NCBI GenBank assembly: GCA_964440605.1
Contig: CAYTSW010000011.1
Location: 1-34,993 of the forward strand
Length of the DNA stretch: 34,993 bases
Direction of reading: 5' to 3'
DNA from: CAYTSW01 sp964440605
GTDB taxonomy: Bacteria; Planctomycetota; Phycisphaerae; Phycisphaerales; UBA1924
In this document: piece after piece, positions 15,726-23,837 of the stretch
How the letters are laid out: each line of letters opens with the position of its first letter
Position numbering within the stretch: the stretch's first letter is position 1
Position numbers and translations under genes: made by a program
The notes under the pieces: generated by a model
The model's database searches: none
What the model was told of the DNA's origin: nothing
What the model saw: the letters and a program-made list of their open reading frames with translations, nothing else

Positions 15726-17639
15726 ATGCCGGCCAGCCGACCCGGACCCGCCACCGCCCATCCCGCGACGATCCGCGTCCTCGACCCGCTGGTGGTGAAT
15801 CAGATCGCGGCTGGTGAGGTCGTCGAGCGTCCGGCTTCGATCGTGAAGGAGTTGCTCGACAACGCCCTCGACGCGGGCGCCACGCGGATCAGTGTCGAGC
15901 TGGAGCGGGGCGGCATCGAGCGGGTTTGCGTCACCGACAATGGCCGGGGGCTCCCCTCCGACCAGCTCCCGCTGGCCATCCATCCGCACGCGACGAGCAA
16001 GGTGGCGACCGCCCATGATCTTGATCGGATCGCGACGATGGGTTTTCGGGGCGAGGCGCTCGCTTCGATCGCCTCGGTGTCGCGGCTGAGCATCACCAGC
16101 CGGGCCGAGGGGTCCGACGCCGCGGCGTGCATCGAGGTGGTCGGCGGCGAAGCGCAGGAGCCGAGGCCGGCGGGCGGGCCGGTGGGGACTCGTGTCGATG
16201 TGCGCACACTCTTTTTCAACACGCCGGCGCGGCGCAAGTTCCTCAAGACGCCGCAGACCGAGCACGGCCACTGTCTCGACGCGGTGAAGCGGCTGGCGAT
16301 GGCGCACCCGTCGATCGGCTTCCGCGCCAAGGCCGATGAGCGGGTGTGCCTGGACCTGCCGCCGGACCAGTCACCGCGGCGGCGAGTGATCGAGCTCGTC
16401 GGCAAGGAGATGGACGAGCAGTACGTGGAGGCTCACGCCGATGCGTTCGACGACGCACGCGGCATGGCACTCTGGGGGCTCGTCGGTCTGCCGGTGCTGG
16501 CGCGGCCCACGCCGCGGTGGCAGCACGTGTTCCTCAACGGGCGGCCCATCCGCGACAAGACGATTATGCACGCTCTGCGCGAGGCGTATCGCGGGCTGAT
16601 CGAGCCGGGGCGGCATCCCGCTGCGGTGCTCATGATCGAGATGGACCCCGGAGCTGTCGACGTCAACGTCCACCCGGCGAAGGTCGAGGTGCGTTTCCGC
16701 GACGGCGGCATGGTGCACCGCGCGGTGTACGGCGCGGTGCGTGAGGCTCTGTCCAAGGCCGAGCTCACGCCCGCGGCCCGGGCGGGCGAGCCGCCCCGGC
16801 AGGACGGGCCGCGCTTCGAGCCGGTCGTCTCGCCCGCGGCGACTGCCGTGCCCGCGAGCGATTTCGTGGAGGCGTTCAAACGACTGGAGCCGGGCGACAC
16901 GTCGGACGGGCGGCGGTTCGAGTTCAAGCCGGTGCGCGAGGCGATCGAATCCGAGCGAGAACGGGAGCGATCGGCGCCGGAGGATGACGCCGGCCGGGGG
17001 GGCTCGGCGTTGCCCGAGCCGCGCCGAGCCGATGCGGTGCTCCAGGTCCACAACTCCTTTCTGGTCACGCAGGACGCGTCGGGGCTCGTCATCATCGACC
17101 AGCACGCCCTGCACGAGCGCGTGATGTTCGAGCAGCTCAAGGCGCGTCTGTCGGACGGGCCGCTGGAGTCGCAGCGATTGCTGATGCCCGAGCGGGTCGA
17201 TACGACGGCTCAGCGTGCCGACCTCGTCGAGGCGCTCACGCCCTTCCTTGCGTCGCTGGGGATCGAGCTGACGCTGCTGGGGCCGGCGTGCGTCGCGATC
17301 AACGCCTTCCCGACGTTTCTGTATGCCAAGAACGTCGACCCCGCGCCGTTCGTCGCCGAGCTGCTCGAGCGGGCCGAAGACGAGGAGTGGGCGAGCGGAA
17401 CGGCCGATGACGCCGACGATCGTACGGGCGGCCGACGTGAAGAAGTGCTGCACGAGGTGCTCGACATGATGGCCTGCAAGGCGGCGGTCAAGGCGGGCGA
17501 TCATCTCTCCGACGAGGAGCTCTCTGCGCTGCTGCGCCTACGCGAAAGCATCGAGCGGTCCTCGAACTGCCCGCACGGGCGTCCCACGGCGATACGCCTG
17601 TCGATCGCCGAACTCGAGCGCCAGTTCGGGCGATCCTGA
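15726..17639 (+). CDS. mutL: DNA mismatch repair protein MutL (endonuclease type)
   Basis: MutL couples mismatch recognition by MutS to strand removal. The 637-residue protein has the GHKL ATPase motifs: NQIAAGEVVERPASIVKELL near residues 25-44 with the catalytic Glu at 42, DNGRGLP (71-77), TSK (90-92) and GFRGEALASI (106-115). A variable linker follows, then the C-terminal domain. The endonuclease motif DQHALHERVMFE (458-469) matches DQHAx2Ex4E, and the supporting ACKAAVKAGD (583-592) and CPHGRP (615-620) motifs are present, so this is a nicking MutL rather than the E. coli type that relies on MutH. The start at ATG 15726 puts the conserved N-terminus about 17 residues in; the longer frame starts inside the tRNA. 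No mutS is in the window. Confidence 0.97.
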   Translation: MPASRPGPATAHPATIRVLDPLVVNQIAAGEVVERPASIVKELLDNALDAGATRISVELERGGIERVCVTDNGRGLPSDQLPLAIHPHATSKVATAHDLDRIATMGFRGEALASIASVSRLSITSRAEGSDAAACIEVVGGEAQEPRPAGGPVGTRVDVRTLFFNTPARRKFLKTPQTEHGHCLDAVKRLAMAHPSIGFRAKADERVCLDLPPDQSPRRRVIELVGKEMDEQYVEAHADAFDDARGMALWGLVGLPVLARPTPRWQHVFLNGRPIRDKTIMHALREAYRGLIEPGRHPAAVLMIEMDPGAVDVNVHPAKVEVRFRDGGMVHRAVYGAVREALSKAELTPAARAGEPPRQDGPRFEPVVSPAATAVPASDFVEAFKRLEPGDTSDGRRFEFKPVREAIESERERERSAPEDDAGRGGSALPEPRRADAVLQVHNSFLVTQDASGLVIIDQHALHERVMFEQLKARLSDGPLESQRLLMPERVDTTAQRADLVEALTPFLASLGIELTLLGPACVAINAFPTFLYAKNVDPAPFVAELLERAEDEEWASGTADDADDRTGGRREEVLHEVLDMMACKAAVKAGDHLSDEELSALLRLRESIERSSNCPHGRPTAIRLSIAELERQFGRS

Positions 17640-17679
17640 AGTCTTGTTCATCTGCGTTCGCATGGGGGGCGGGCGTGCC

Positions 17680-17687
17680 GCTATTGT
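17680..17687 (+). promoter_or_regulatory. GCTATTGT, possible -10 element of the rimB-rimK pair
   Basis: It ends nine bases before the rimB ATG, which has no Shine-Dalgarno. It matches GCTAnnnT exactly. Confidence 0.4.
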
Positions 17688-17696
17688 CGCATCTTG

Positions 17697-18149
17697 ATGT
17701 CCGACGAACTGACCATCATTGGCTGGCGCGAACGCGTCACGTTCCCCGACTGGCACATCCGCGGCCTCAAGGCCAAGATCGATACCGGGGCGAAGACTTC
17801 GGCTCTCCACGTCGAGGATCTCGAAGACGACGGCCGAACAGCTCGGTTTCACGTCGCGCTCTCGCGTGACGGCTCGCGTTTGAGCCGCCTGATCGAGACG
17901 CCGATCGTTCGCCGAACCACCGTTCGATCGTCGACGGGCCATCAGGAGAACAGGATCGTCGTCGCGACGCGCGTGCGGATCGCCGGCGTCGATCACGCCG
18001 CTGAGTTCACGCTGGTGCGGCGTCACCAGATGCGGTACCGCATGCTCGTCGGTCGTCGGCTGATCGAGGGCTACTACCTCGTCGACGTCTCGCGCGACCC
18101 GCTCAAGAAACGTGCCCGACCGGCTCCCTCAACCAAGGACCCTCAATGA
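17697..18149 (+). CDS. rimB: RimB-like retropepsin-fold protease
   Basis: This 150-residue protein belongs to the family long called ATP-dependent zinc protease (PF05618), whose members are retropepsin-like; the RimK-linked member is RimB, which trims the poly-glutamate tails that RimK adds. The active-site loop DTGAKTSAL lies at residues 29-37, with the catalytic Asp at 29, and the conserved MRYRMLVGRRLI segment lies near the C-terminus. ATG 17697 is preferred to the TTG one codon earlier. The last bases overlap rimK (ATGA), so the two are co-translated. Family assignment is firm; the role in removing glutamates is inferred from the rimK partner. Confidence 0.88.
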   Translation: MSDELTIIGWRERVTFPDWHIRGLKAKIDTGAKTSALHVEDLEDDGRTARFHVALSRDGSRLSRLIETPIVRRTTVRSSTGHQENRIVVATRVRIAGVDHAAEFTLVRRHQMRYRMLVGRRLIEGYYLVDVSRDPLKKRARPAPSTKDPQ

Positions 18150-19336
18150 GAATCGCGATTCTGTCACGCGAGCCCAGGTCATATTCCGTGCGCCGGCTCA
18201 AGGAAGCCGCCGCCGCCGCCGGGCACACGACCCGCGTCATGGACACGATGCGCTTCGGTGTGCTGCTCGAGCACGAGGAGCCGGACCTGCTGTATATGGG
18301 CAAGCGGGTGCGTCCGTACGACGCGGTCATACCGCGGCTCGGCCCTTCGATCACATACTTCGGATCGACGGTCGTGCGCCAGTTCGATCACCTGGGCGCC
18401 TTCTGCCTGAACCCCGGCTTCGCGATTAATCACGCCCGCGACAAGCTGCGATCGCTCCAGATGCTCTCGCGGCACGGGCTGCCCATCCCCGACACGGCGT
18501 TCGTGCGGGACCGCAAGGATGTGCTCGACGCCATCGAGCGCGTCGGGGGCGCGCCGGTGATCATCAAGCTGCTCGAGGGATCACAGGGCGTGGGCGTGAT
18601 CCTCGCCGAGACGCAGAAGGTGGCTGAAGCGATCCTCGAGACGCTTCAGTCGGCGAAGCAGAACGTTCTGGTGCAGAAGTTCGTCGCCGAGAGCAAAGGC
18701 CGCGACATCCGCGCCTTTGTCGTGGGCGACCAGGTCGTCGGCGCGATGCGTCGCAAGGCGGAAAAGAGCGACGAGTTCCGGTCGAACATCCACCGGGGCG
18801 GGTCGGCCGAGGCGCTGGAGTTAGACCTCGAGTACGAGCGTGTCGCCGTCCGCTCCGCCCACGTCATGGGCTTGCGGGTCGCGGGGGTGGACATGCTCGA
18901 GAGCGCCGAGGGCCCGCAGATCATGGAGGTCAACGCGTCGCCCGGTCTCGAGGGCATCGAAGCCGCGACGAAGGTCGATGTCGCGGGGGCGATCATCACG
19001 TATCTCGAACGCCGCGTCGGCGTGCCGGACGTCGATGTCCGCTATCGCCTGGGACTGGCCCGCGGTTTCGGTGTCGCCGAGTTGCCGGTGGTTGACAACG
19101 CCGTGCTCGACAGTAAACGACTCGACGAAACGCACCTACGCGACGACGACGTGATCGTCCTGAGCATCACCCGCGGGCGCGACATCATCTCCTCGCCGCG
19201 CGGCGACACGCGGATCGAGTCGGGCGACGTCCTGCTCTGTTACGGCCCGCTCGAGACGATCAGGGCGCTGCTGCCCGCCCGCAAGCGCAAGCCGACGCGA
19301 AAGAAGAGCACGCCGACAACCAACAAGCCTTCGTAG
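18146..19336 (+). CDS. rimK: RimK-type glutamate ligase fused to a TrkA-C domain
   Basis: Residues 1-290 match RimK from end to end: MRIAILSREP, DAVIPRLGPSITYFG, NHARDKLRSLQML, GGAPVIIKLLEGSQGVGV, GRDIRAFVVGDQVVGAM, FRSNIHRGGS and the metal-binding end IMEVNASPGLEGIE (259-272). RimK is an ATP-grasp enzyme that adds glutamates to the C-terminus of ribosomal protein S6 in E. coli. Unlike the roughly 300-residue E. coli enzyme, this 396-residue protein continues into a TrkA-C/RCK-C domain at about 307-377 (GFGVAELPV, DVIVLSITRGRDIISSPRGDTRIESGDVLLCYG) and a basic tail. TrkA-C domains bind small ligands, such as cyclic di-AMP in some proteins, so activity may be ligand-controlled (inference). Its start overlaps the rimB stop. 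Confidence 0.93.
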   Translation: MRIAILSREPRSYSVRRLKEAAAAAGHTTRVMDTMRFGVLLEHEEPDLLYMGKRVRPYDAVIPRLGPSITYFGSTVVRQFDHLGAFCLNPGFAINHARDKLRSLQMLSRHGLPIPDTAFVRDRKDVLDAIERVGGAPVIIKLLEGSQGVGVILAETQKVAEAILETLQSAKQNVLVQKFVAESKGRDIRAFVVGDQVVGAMRRKAEKSDEFRSNIHRGGSAEALELDLEYERVAVRSAHVMGLRVAGVDMLESAEGPQIMEVNASPGLEGIEAATKVDVAGAIITYLERRVGVPDVDVRYRLGLARGFGVAELPVVDNAVLDSKRLDETHLRDDDVIVLSITRGRDIISSPRGDTRIESGDVLLCYGPLETIRALLPARKRKPTRKKSTPTTNKPS

Positions 19337-19367
19337 AGCACCCCGCTCGTCCGCCCCAACCGAGGGG

Positions 19368-19375
19368 GCTAGTGT
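19368..19375 (+). promoter_or_regulatory. GCTAGTGT, possible -10 element of lipoprotein gene
   Basis: An exact GCTAnnnT motif 24 bases before the ATG, leaving room for a short leader with the Shine-Dalgarno at 19388-19393. Confidence 0.4.
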
Positions 19376-19387
19376 CATGTTTCTCGA

Positions 19388-19393
19388 AAGGAG
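19388..19393 (+). promoter_or_regulatory. Strong Shine-Dalgarno of the small lipoprotein
   Basis: AAGGAG lies six bases before the ATG at 19400. This is one of the best ribosome binding sites in the window and suggests high expression. Confidence 0.8.
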
Positions 19394-19399
19394 ACGATC

Positions 19400-19621
19400 A
19401 TGTCGAAGTTAACAGACCTTCATGCGCGTAAGTCCGTCACCACCGGATTCGCCGCCGCGTCCATCCTCGCCCTGGCCCTCGGCTCGGGCCTGATGCTCAC
19501 CGGTTGCGAGGAAGGCACGGCGGAAGAGGCCGGCGAAAACGTCGACGAAGCGGTTGAAGAGGCCGGCGACGCAATGGAAGACACGGCCGACGACGTCGAG
19601 GATGAGATGGGAGGCGGCTGA
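19400..19621 (+). CDS. Small acidic lipoprotein (73 aa)
   Basis: A basic N-terminus and a hydrophobic helix end in the lipobox LTGC (Cys about residue 36). The mature part has only about 38 residues, is almost all Glu, Asp, Ala and Gly, and forms an amphipathic repeating helix (EEAGENVDEAVEEAGDAMED) ending GGG. The form recalls entericidin-like small lipoproteins, but no family is claimed. A strong Shine-Dalgarno and a dedicated terminator make it an independent, probably abundant transcript. It should be anchored in the inner or outer membrane. Confidence 0.85.
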   Translation: MSKLTDLHARKSVTTGFAAASILALALGSGLMLTGCEEGTAEEAGENVDEAVEEAGDAMEDTADDVEDEMGGG

Positions 19622-19671
19622 TCCTGACGGGTCCATCGCTCGCACAGCCGCACTCGAAAAGCGCGAAAACA

Positions 19672-19695
19672 GGCCGCCTTCATCGGCGGCCTTTT
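19672..19695. terminator. Bidirectional rho-independent terminator
   Basis: GGCCGCC (19672-19678), loop TTCATC, GGCGGCC (19685-19691), then TTTT. An A-rich stretch (gcgaaaaca) precedes the stem, so it can also end leftward transcription. It lies between the lipoprotein gene and the convergent kinase gene. Confidence 0.88.
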
Positions 19696-19724
19696 CTGTG
19701 CGCGCTCGCGGTCAGGCGGAGCGA

Positions 19725-20648
19725 TCAGCCGACGGCCGCGAGGTCCTGGAAGTGCTCGAAGCGCTGGGCGACTTCCTTCTTCGTCAGCTTTGCCAGGCGC
19801 TCGAGGCTAAACTCTTCGATCGCGAAGCTGGCGATGACCGTCCCGTGGGCGAGCGAAGTCTTGATCGAGGCCATCGAGACGTTCATGTCCTTTGAGTGGG
19901 CGGCGGCGAGATGGCCCATCATCCCGCCGGCGAACGAGTCGCCCGCGCCCGTCGGGTCCACGACCTTTTCGACGGGGTAGGCCGGCAGGGCGGCGATGCC
20001 CTCGTCGTGCACGAGCACGCACCCGTGCTCGCCCTTCTTAATGACGACGAACATCGGTCCCATCCCGTCCACGATTGTGCGACCGGCGCGGTAGACGTTC
20101 CGCTCGCCGGTCAGCATGTGCGCCTCTTCGTCGTTGATGATCACGCCGTCGATCTCGCTCAGCAGCTTGGTCAGCTCGTCGCGCTCGTTCTCGATCCACA
20201 GGTTCATCGTGTCGGCAACGGAGAAGACACGCTGGGGCAGCGCTTTGAGGAACTCGCGCTGCACCGCGGGATGGCTGTTGGCCAAGAAGACGAACTTGGA
20301 GTCGGCGTACGCCTCGGGCACCTTGGGCGGGTGCTCGCCGAGCACGCCGAGCTCCGTGAAGAGCGTTTCGCGCTGGTTCCAGTCGTCGAAGTAACGCCCA
20401 CCCCAGGCGAACGTCGTGCTGCCCTGGCGGATCTCGAGGCCCGTCACGTCGACGTCCTCGAAGTTCGCGAGGATCTGCTTGTAGTCGTCGTGGAAGTCCT
20501 CGCCCGCCGCGGCCACCAGCCGCACGGGCGTGAAGTAGCTCGCGGCAGCCGCGAAGTACACGCACGACCCGCCCAGGATCTTCTCCCGCTTATCGAAGGG
20601 GGTCTCGACCGTATCAATTCCAACCGTACCGGTGACGACGAGCGGCAT
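19725..20648 (-). CDS. PfkB-family sugar/nucleoside kinase
   Basis: This 307-residue cytoplasmic kinase has the PfkB fold: N-terminal LVVTGTVGIDTVETP, the GGSCVYFAAAASYF segment near residues 26-40 that binds the sugar, and the C-terminal signature DPTGAGDSFAGG (231-242) with catalytic Asp 237 and the anion hole. ATG 20648 is chosen because GAGGAAGG (complement of 20656-20663) is seven bases upstream; the frame extends to 20855 but that would overlap gltX on the other strand. The substrate cannot be told from sequence; ribokinase- and adenosine-kinase-like enzymes share these motifs. It faces gltX divergently. Confidence 0.92.
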   Translation of the reverse strand: MPLVVTGTVGIDTVETPFDKREKILGGSCVYFAAAASYFTPVRLVAAAGEDFHDDYKQILANFEDVDVTGLEIRQGSTTFAWGGRYFDDWNQRETLFTELGVLGEHPPKVPEAYADSKFVFLANSHPAVQREFLKALPQRVFSVADTMNLWIENERDELTKLLSEIDGVIINDEEAHMLTGERNVYRAGRTIVDGMGPMFVVIKKGEHGCVLVHDEGIAALPAYPVEKVVDPTGAGDSFAGGMMGHLAAAHSKDMNVSMASIKTSLAHGTVIASFAIEEFSLERLAKLTKKEVAQRFEHFQDLAAVG

Positions 20649-20655
20649 CGCAACG

Positions 20656-20663
20656 CCTTCCTC
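20656..20663 (-). promoter_or_regulatory. Shine-Dalgarno fixing the PfkB kinase start
   Basis: GAGGAAGG on the minus strand, seven bases before ATG 20648. It rules out the longer in-frame starts further upstream. Confidence 0.75.
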
Positions 20664-20766
20664 AAAGAGAGTCGTAAAGAGCACAAAGCGCCACCAGCCG
20701 CGGCGCACCAACGACGCACTGTAGCCCCCACCCCCGCTCGCGTTGGCCAACCGCGCCGCTCGCTCC

Positions 20767-20774
20767 GCTACCCT
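20767..20774 (+). promoter_or_regulatory. GCTACCCT, possible -10 element of gltX
   Basis: It ends seven bases before the gltX ATG, which has no Shine-Dalgarno, and matches GCTAnnnT exactly. Confidence 0.4.
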
Positions 20775-20781
20775 TCCCGTC

Positions 20782-22470
20782 ATGACCGCATCAACCGTCA
20801 TCACGCGCTTCGCCCCGAGCCCCACGGGCGACCTGCACATCGGCGGCGCCCGCACCGCGCTGTTCTGCTGGGCGCTCGCCCGCCGTCATCATGGCCGTTT
20901 CCTCATCCGCCTCGAGGACACCGACCGCGCGCGCTCTTCTCGCGACTCGGCCCGCGCCATCCTCGACGACCTCGCCTGGCTCGGACTCACGTGGGACGAC
21001 GGCCCCACGCACGAGGTTGACGGCTCGACGGTCGGCGGCGACGACCGCAACGTCGGCCCCTTCAACCAGTCCGAACGTCTCGACCTCTACAACCACCACC
21101 TCGAGCGACTGCTCGAGCGCGGGCTCGCGTACCCGGCCTTCGACTCGCCCGAAGAGCTCGCCGCGCGCCGTGACGAAGCGCAGAAAGCCAAGCGCACCTT
21201 CATCTACCGGCGCGGCGACGACGACGACCGCGACGCCGCGATGAAGCGAATGCGCGACGGCGAGCCGTGCGTCATCCGCTTTGCCGCCGACCCCGAGCGG
21301 GCGTACACGGTCAGGGACGAGGTGCTCGGCGAGGTGACGTACGCCCCCGGCGAGCTGGAAGACTTCGTCATCTGCAAGGCCGACGGCTTCCCGACGTACC
21401 ACTTCGCCGTCGTCGTCGACGATGCGCTCATGGGCGTCACCCACGTTCTGCGGGGCCAGGAGCACTTCTCGAACACGCCCAAGCACATCGCGCTGCAGGA
21501 CGCGCTGGGCTTTCCGAACCCCGTCTACGCGCACATGCCGCTGATCTTCAACGACCGCGGCGCCAAGATGTCCAAGCGCGAGCGCGACCAGGCGGCACGC
21601 GAACATATGAAGAGCCTCGGCGCCACCGAGCCGCCCGGGCACGCCATCGAGCACGACCGGTTCGCCGCGTGGCTGGGTGACAAGAAGATGCAGCTCGAGC
21701 CGGGCGAACTGGCGAAGCTGGCGGTCGCCGCGGGGCTGGAGTTGCCCGAGGTCTCCGTCGCCGACTTCCGCGCCGCGGGCTACCTGCCCGAGGTCATCGT
21801 CAACTTCATCGCGCTGCTGGGCTTCACCCCCTCGCGTCACGACGACGGATCGGAGCGGGAGAAATTCGACCTCGAGTTTCTCGCGCAGGACTTCGCGATC
21901 GACCGCATCGGCAGGTCCAACGCTCGCTTCGATCGCAAAAAGCTGCTCGCTTTCAACACCGACGCGATCACGGGCATGGATCAAGACGCGTTCGTCGCGC
22001 GCTTCGACTCGTGGCTCAAGCGATTCGCGCCGGACGTCACGGAGGCGTTGCCGGATGCATCGCTGGGCCTGCTCGCGCGCGCCGTGCAGCCGCAGAGCAA
22101 GACCTTCGCCGACGCCGCCGACCGCTGCCGCTTCGCGTTGCAGGCGCCGACGGCGTACGACGAGAAGGGCGCCAAGAAGTTTCTGCACAAGAACGAGGGC
22201 GAGGGGCTCGACGCGCTCCGCCGCACGCGCGAGGAACTCGCGTCGATCGAGGAAACCCGCTGGTCCGATCCCGACGGGCTGCACGAAGCGGTCTCGAGCT
22301 TCGCCGAGCGTGTTGAGTTGGGAATGGGCAAAGTCGCCCAGCCGCTACGTCTGGCGCTCACCGGCACGCCCGTCAGCCCCTCCATTGGCCCAACGCTCAG
22401 CGTGCTGGGCAAGGCCGAGACGCTCGCGCGCATCGACGCCTGCCTCGCCCACTTCAACGCTACATCGTGA
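20782..22470 (+). CDS. gltX: Glutamyl-tRNA synthetase
   Basis: This class I aminoacyl-tRNA synthetase charges tRNA-Glu with glutamate. The 562-residue protein opens with TRFAPSPTGDLHIGGARTAL, carrying the HIGH-type motif HIGG at 19-22. It then has the LEDTDRARSS segment, the glutamate-pocket region (FPTYHFAVVVDDALMGVTHVLRGQEH) and the KMSKR loop at 262-266. The anticodon-binding helical domain follows. It is slightly longer than the usual 470-500 residues, with extra sequence in the helical domain (around residues 275-310). The ATG 20782 places the HIGH motif at the normal distance. The last four bases overlap the next gene (GTGA). Confidence 0.96.
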   Translation: MTASTVITRFAPSPTGDLHIGGARTALFCWALARRHHGRFLIRLEDTDRARSSRDSARAILDDLAWLGLTWDDGPTHEVDGSTVGGDDRNVGPFNQSERLDLYNHHLERLLERGLAYPAFDSPEELAARRDEAQKAKRTFIYRRGDDDDRDAAMKRMRDGEPCVIRFAADPERAYTVRDEVLGEVTYAPGELEDFVICKADGFPTYHFAVVVDDALMGVTHVLRGQEHFSNTPKHIALQDALGFPNPVYAHMPLIFNDRGAKMSKRERDQAAREHMKSLGATEPPGHAIEHDRFAAWLGDKKMQLEPGELAKLAVAAGLELPEVSVADFRAAGYLPEVIVNFIALLGFTPSRHDDGSEREKFDLEFLAQDFAIDRIGRSNARFDRKKLLAFNTDAITGMDQDAFVARFDSWLKRFAPDVTEALPDASLGLLARAVQPQSKTFADAADRCRFALQAPTAYDEKGAKKFLHKNEGEGLDALRRTREELASIEETRWSDPDGLHEAVSSFAERVELGMGKVAQPLRLALTGTPVSPSIGPTLSVLGKAETLARIDACLAHFNATS

Positions 22471-23828
22471 CGCCGCCCTTCGATCCGGCTGCGTACGACG
22501 CGCTCGTGCTCGACGAGGCGTCACTCGATGACGATCGCGTCACGCTCCGATACGCGCTGCGCGGCGACCAGCCGATCACATTCACCGAGACGATCGACCT
22601 CCCTCGCGGCGGCGGGATAGGCAGCACCGCGCAGGCATGGCTCGACGTCCTGCACGCGCTCGCCGGTGTCAGCTACCACAAGGCCGCCATGCCCGGTCGC
22701 CTCGTCGACGCCGGCGGGGTCATGACGCCCACGCTTGGTGCGCTGATCGAAGCGGCCTACACCGAAGGTCTGGCCGAGTGCGCGCACGTCAACGGGCTAC
22801 CAGCGCCCGAACTCGCCATCGAGACCAATCAATACAAGGACCGGTGGCACGGGCGTCCCGCCCGTGCGCTCGAACAATCACCCAACCAACCCAAACTCCT
22901 CGTCCCCTTCGGCGGCGGCAAGGACTCCCTCCTCACAGCCCGCCTCCTCTCGCGTGCCGGCTTCCCCTGCACGCTCTTCATCGTCGGCCCAAACCCCGTC
23001 GCCGAGTACGCCGCTCGGGCGACCGGCCTGCCAATGCTAACGGCAAGCCGGACCATCGACCCACGCCTCCTCGAACTCAACGCCCGCGGCGCCATCAACG
23101 GGCACGTCCCCATCACCGCGATCGTCTCGGCGATCGCGATGCTCGTTGCCTCGATGCACACCTTCGACGCGGTCGTCATGTCCAACGAACGCTCGGCCAA
23201 CCGCGGCACGCTGCTCCCCAAAGGCCGCACCATCAACCACCAGTGGAGCAAGTCCCTCCACGCCGAACGGCTCATCGCCGACCACGCGTCGACCATCCCG
23301 GCGAGCCCCGCGTACTGCTCGCTGCTGCGTCCGTTCTCCGAACTCGCCATCTGCAGGGCGGTCGCCGAGCAAGGCCTCCTCGACCGCCCCTTCTTCAGTT
23401 GCAACGCCAACTTCCGGCGAACCCGCGATCCGACCGAGGCCCCCAAGTGGTGCGGGTCGTGCACCAAGTGCCTCTTCGTCGCCCTCTGCCTCGCGCCGTG
23501 GACCACGCCCGATCGCCTGGCTGCGCTGATGGGCGACGAGGTACTGACCGACCTCGAGCGCGGCTCTCGGCGTGAGGCGCTCGGACAACTGCTTTCTCCC
23601 GACCGCCCCTTCGACTGCGTGGGCGATCGAGACGAGTGCCATGCCGCGTGCGCACTGATCGCGCGTTGCGATGCCTGGCGCGGCTCGCCTTTGGCGAGCT
23701 TCTGTGAGAAGCACGCCGGCCCTGATGACGACGCGATCATCCGGGCAACGCTCGCACCAAGCGAGGATCACCGGATTCCTTCGTGGATGCTCGTCGCGGT
23801 CGAGCCGATGCTCGCCGCGTCCCGCTAA
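22467..23828 (+). CDS. murL: UDP-MurNAc-L-Ala-L-Glu epimerase (MurL-like)
   Basis: The 453-residue protein matches what I recall of MurL, which uses ATP to invert the terminal L-Glu of UDP-MurNAc-L-Ala-L-Glu to D-Glu in the cytoplasm, replacing glutamate racemase in peptidoglycan synthesis. Diagnostic stretches are the PP-loop-like FGGGKDSLLTARLL (GGGKDS at 149-154), GAINGHVPITAIVSAIAML, DAVVMSNERSANRG, INHQWSKSLHAE and SLLRPFSELAI. A Cys cluster WCGSCTKC (328-335) and PFDCVGDRDECHAA near the end complete the set. The GTG start overlaps the gltX stop (GTGA), so both are co-translated; glutamate is the common theme. An alternative label would be an uncharacterised PP-loop ATPase. A MurD variant accepting L-Glu would be expected elsewhere. 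Confidence 0.8.
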   Translation: MTPPFDPAAYDALVLDEASLDDDRVTLRYALRGDQPITFTETIDLPRGGGIGSTAQAWLDVLHALAGVSYHKAAMPGRLVDAGGVMTPTLGALIEAAYTEGLAECAHVNGLPAPELAIETNQYKDRWHGRPARALEQSPNQPKLLVPFGGGKDSLLTARLLSRAGFPCTLFIVGPNPVAEYAARATGLPMLTASRTIDPRLLELNARGAINGHVPITAIVSAIAMLVASMHTFDAVVMSNERSANRGTLLPKGRTINHQWSKSLHAERLIADHASTIPASPAYCSLLRPFSELAICRAVAEQGLLDRPFFSCNANFRRTRDPTEAPKWCGSCTKCLFVALCLAPWTTPDRLAALMGDEVLTDLERGSRREALGQLLSPDRPFDCVGDRDECHAACALIARCDAWRGSPLASFCEKHAGPDDDAIIRATLAPSEDHRIPSWMLVAVEPMLAASR

Positions 23829-23831
23829 ACT
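23824..23831 (+). promoter_or_regulatory. GCTAAACT near TSUP start
   Basis: This GCTAnnnT match ends six bases before the GTG at 23838 and includes the murL stop codon TAA. It could be an internal promoter or a chance match. Confidence 0.25.
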
Positions 23832-23837
23832 CGCGCG

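Noticed and set aside
20791..22284. 497-residue minus-strand open frame
   Set aside because: It is antisense to gltX, which has complete synthetase motifs.
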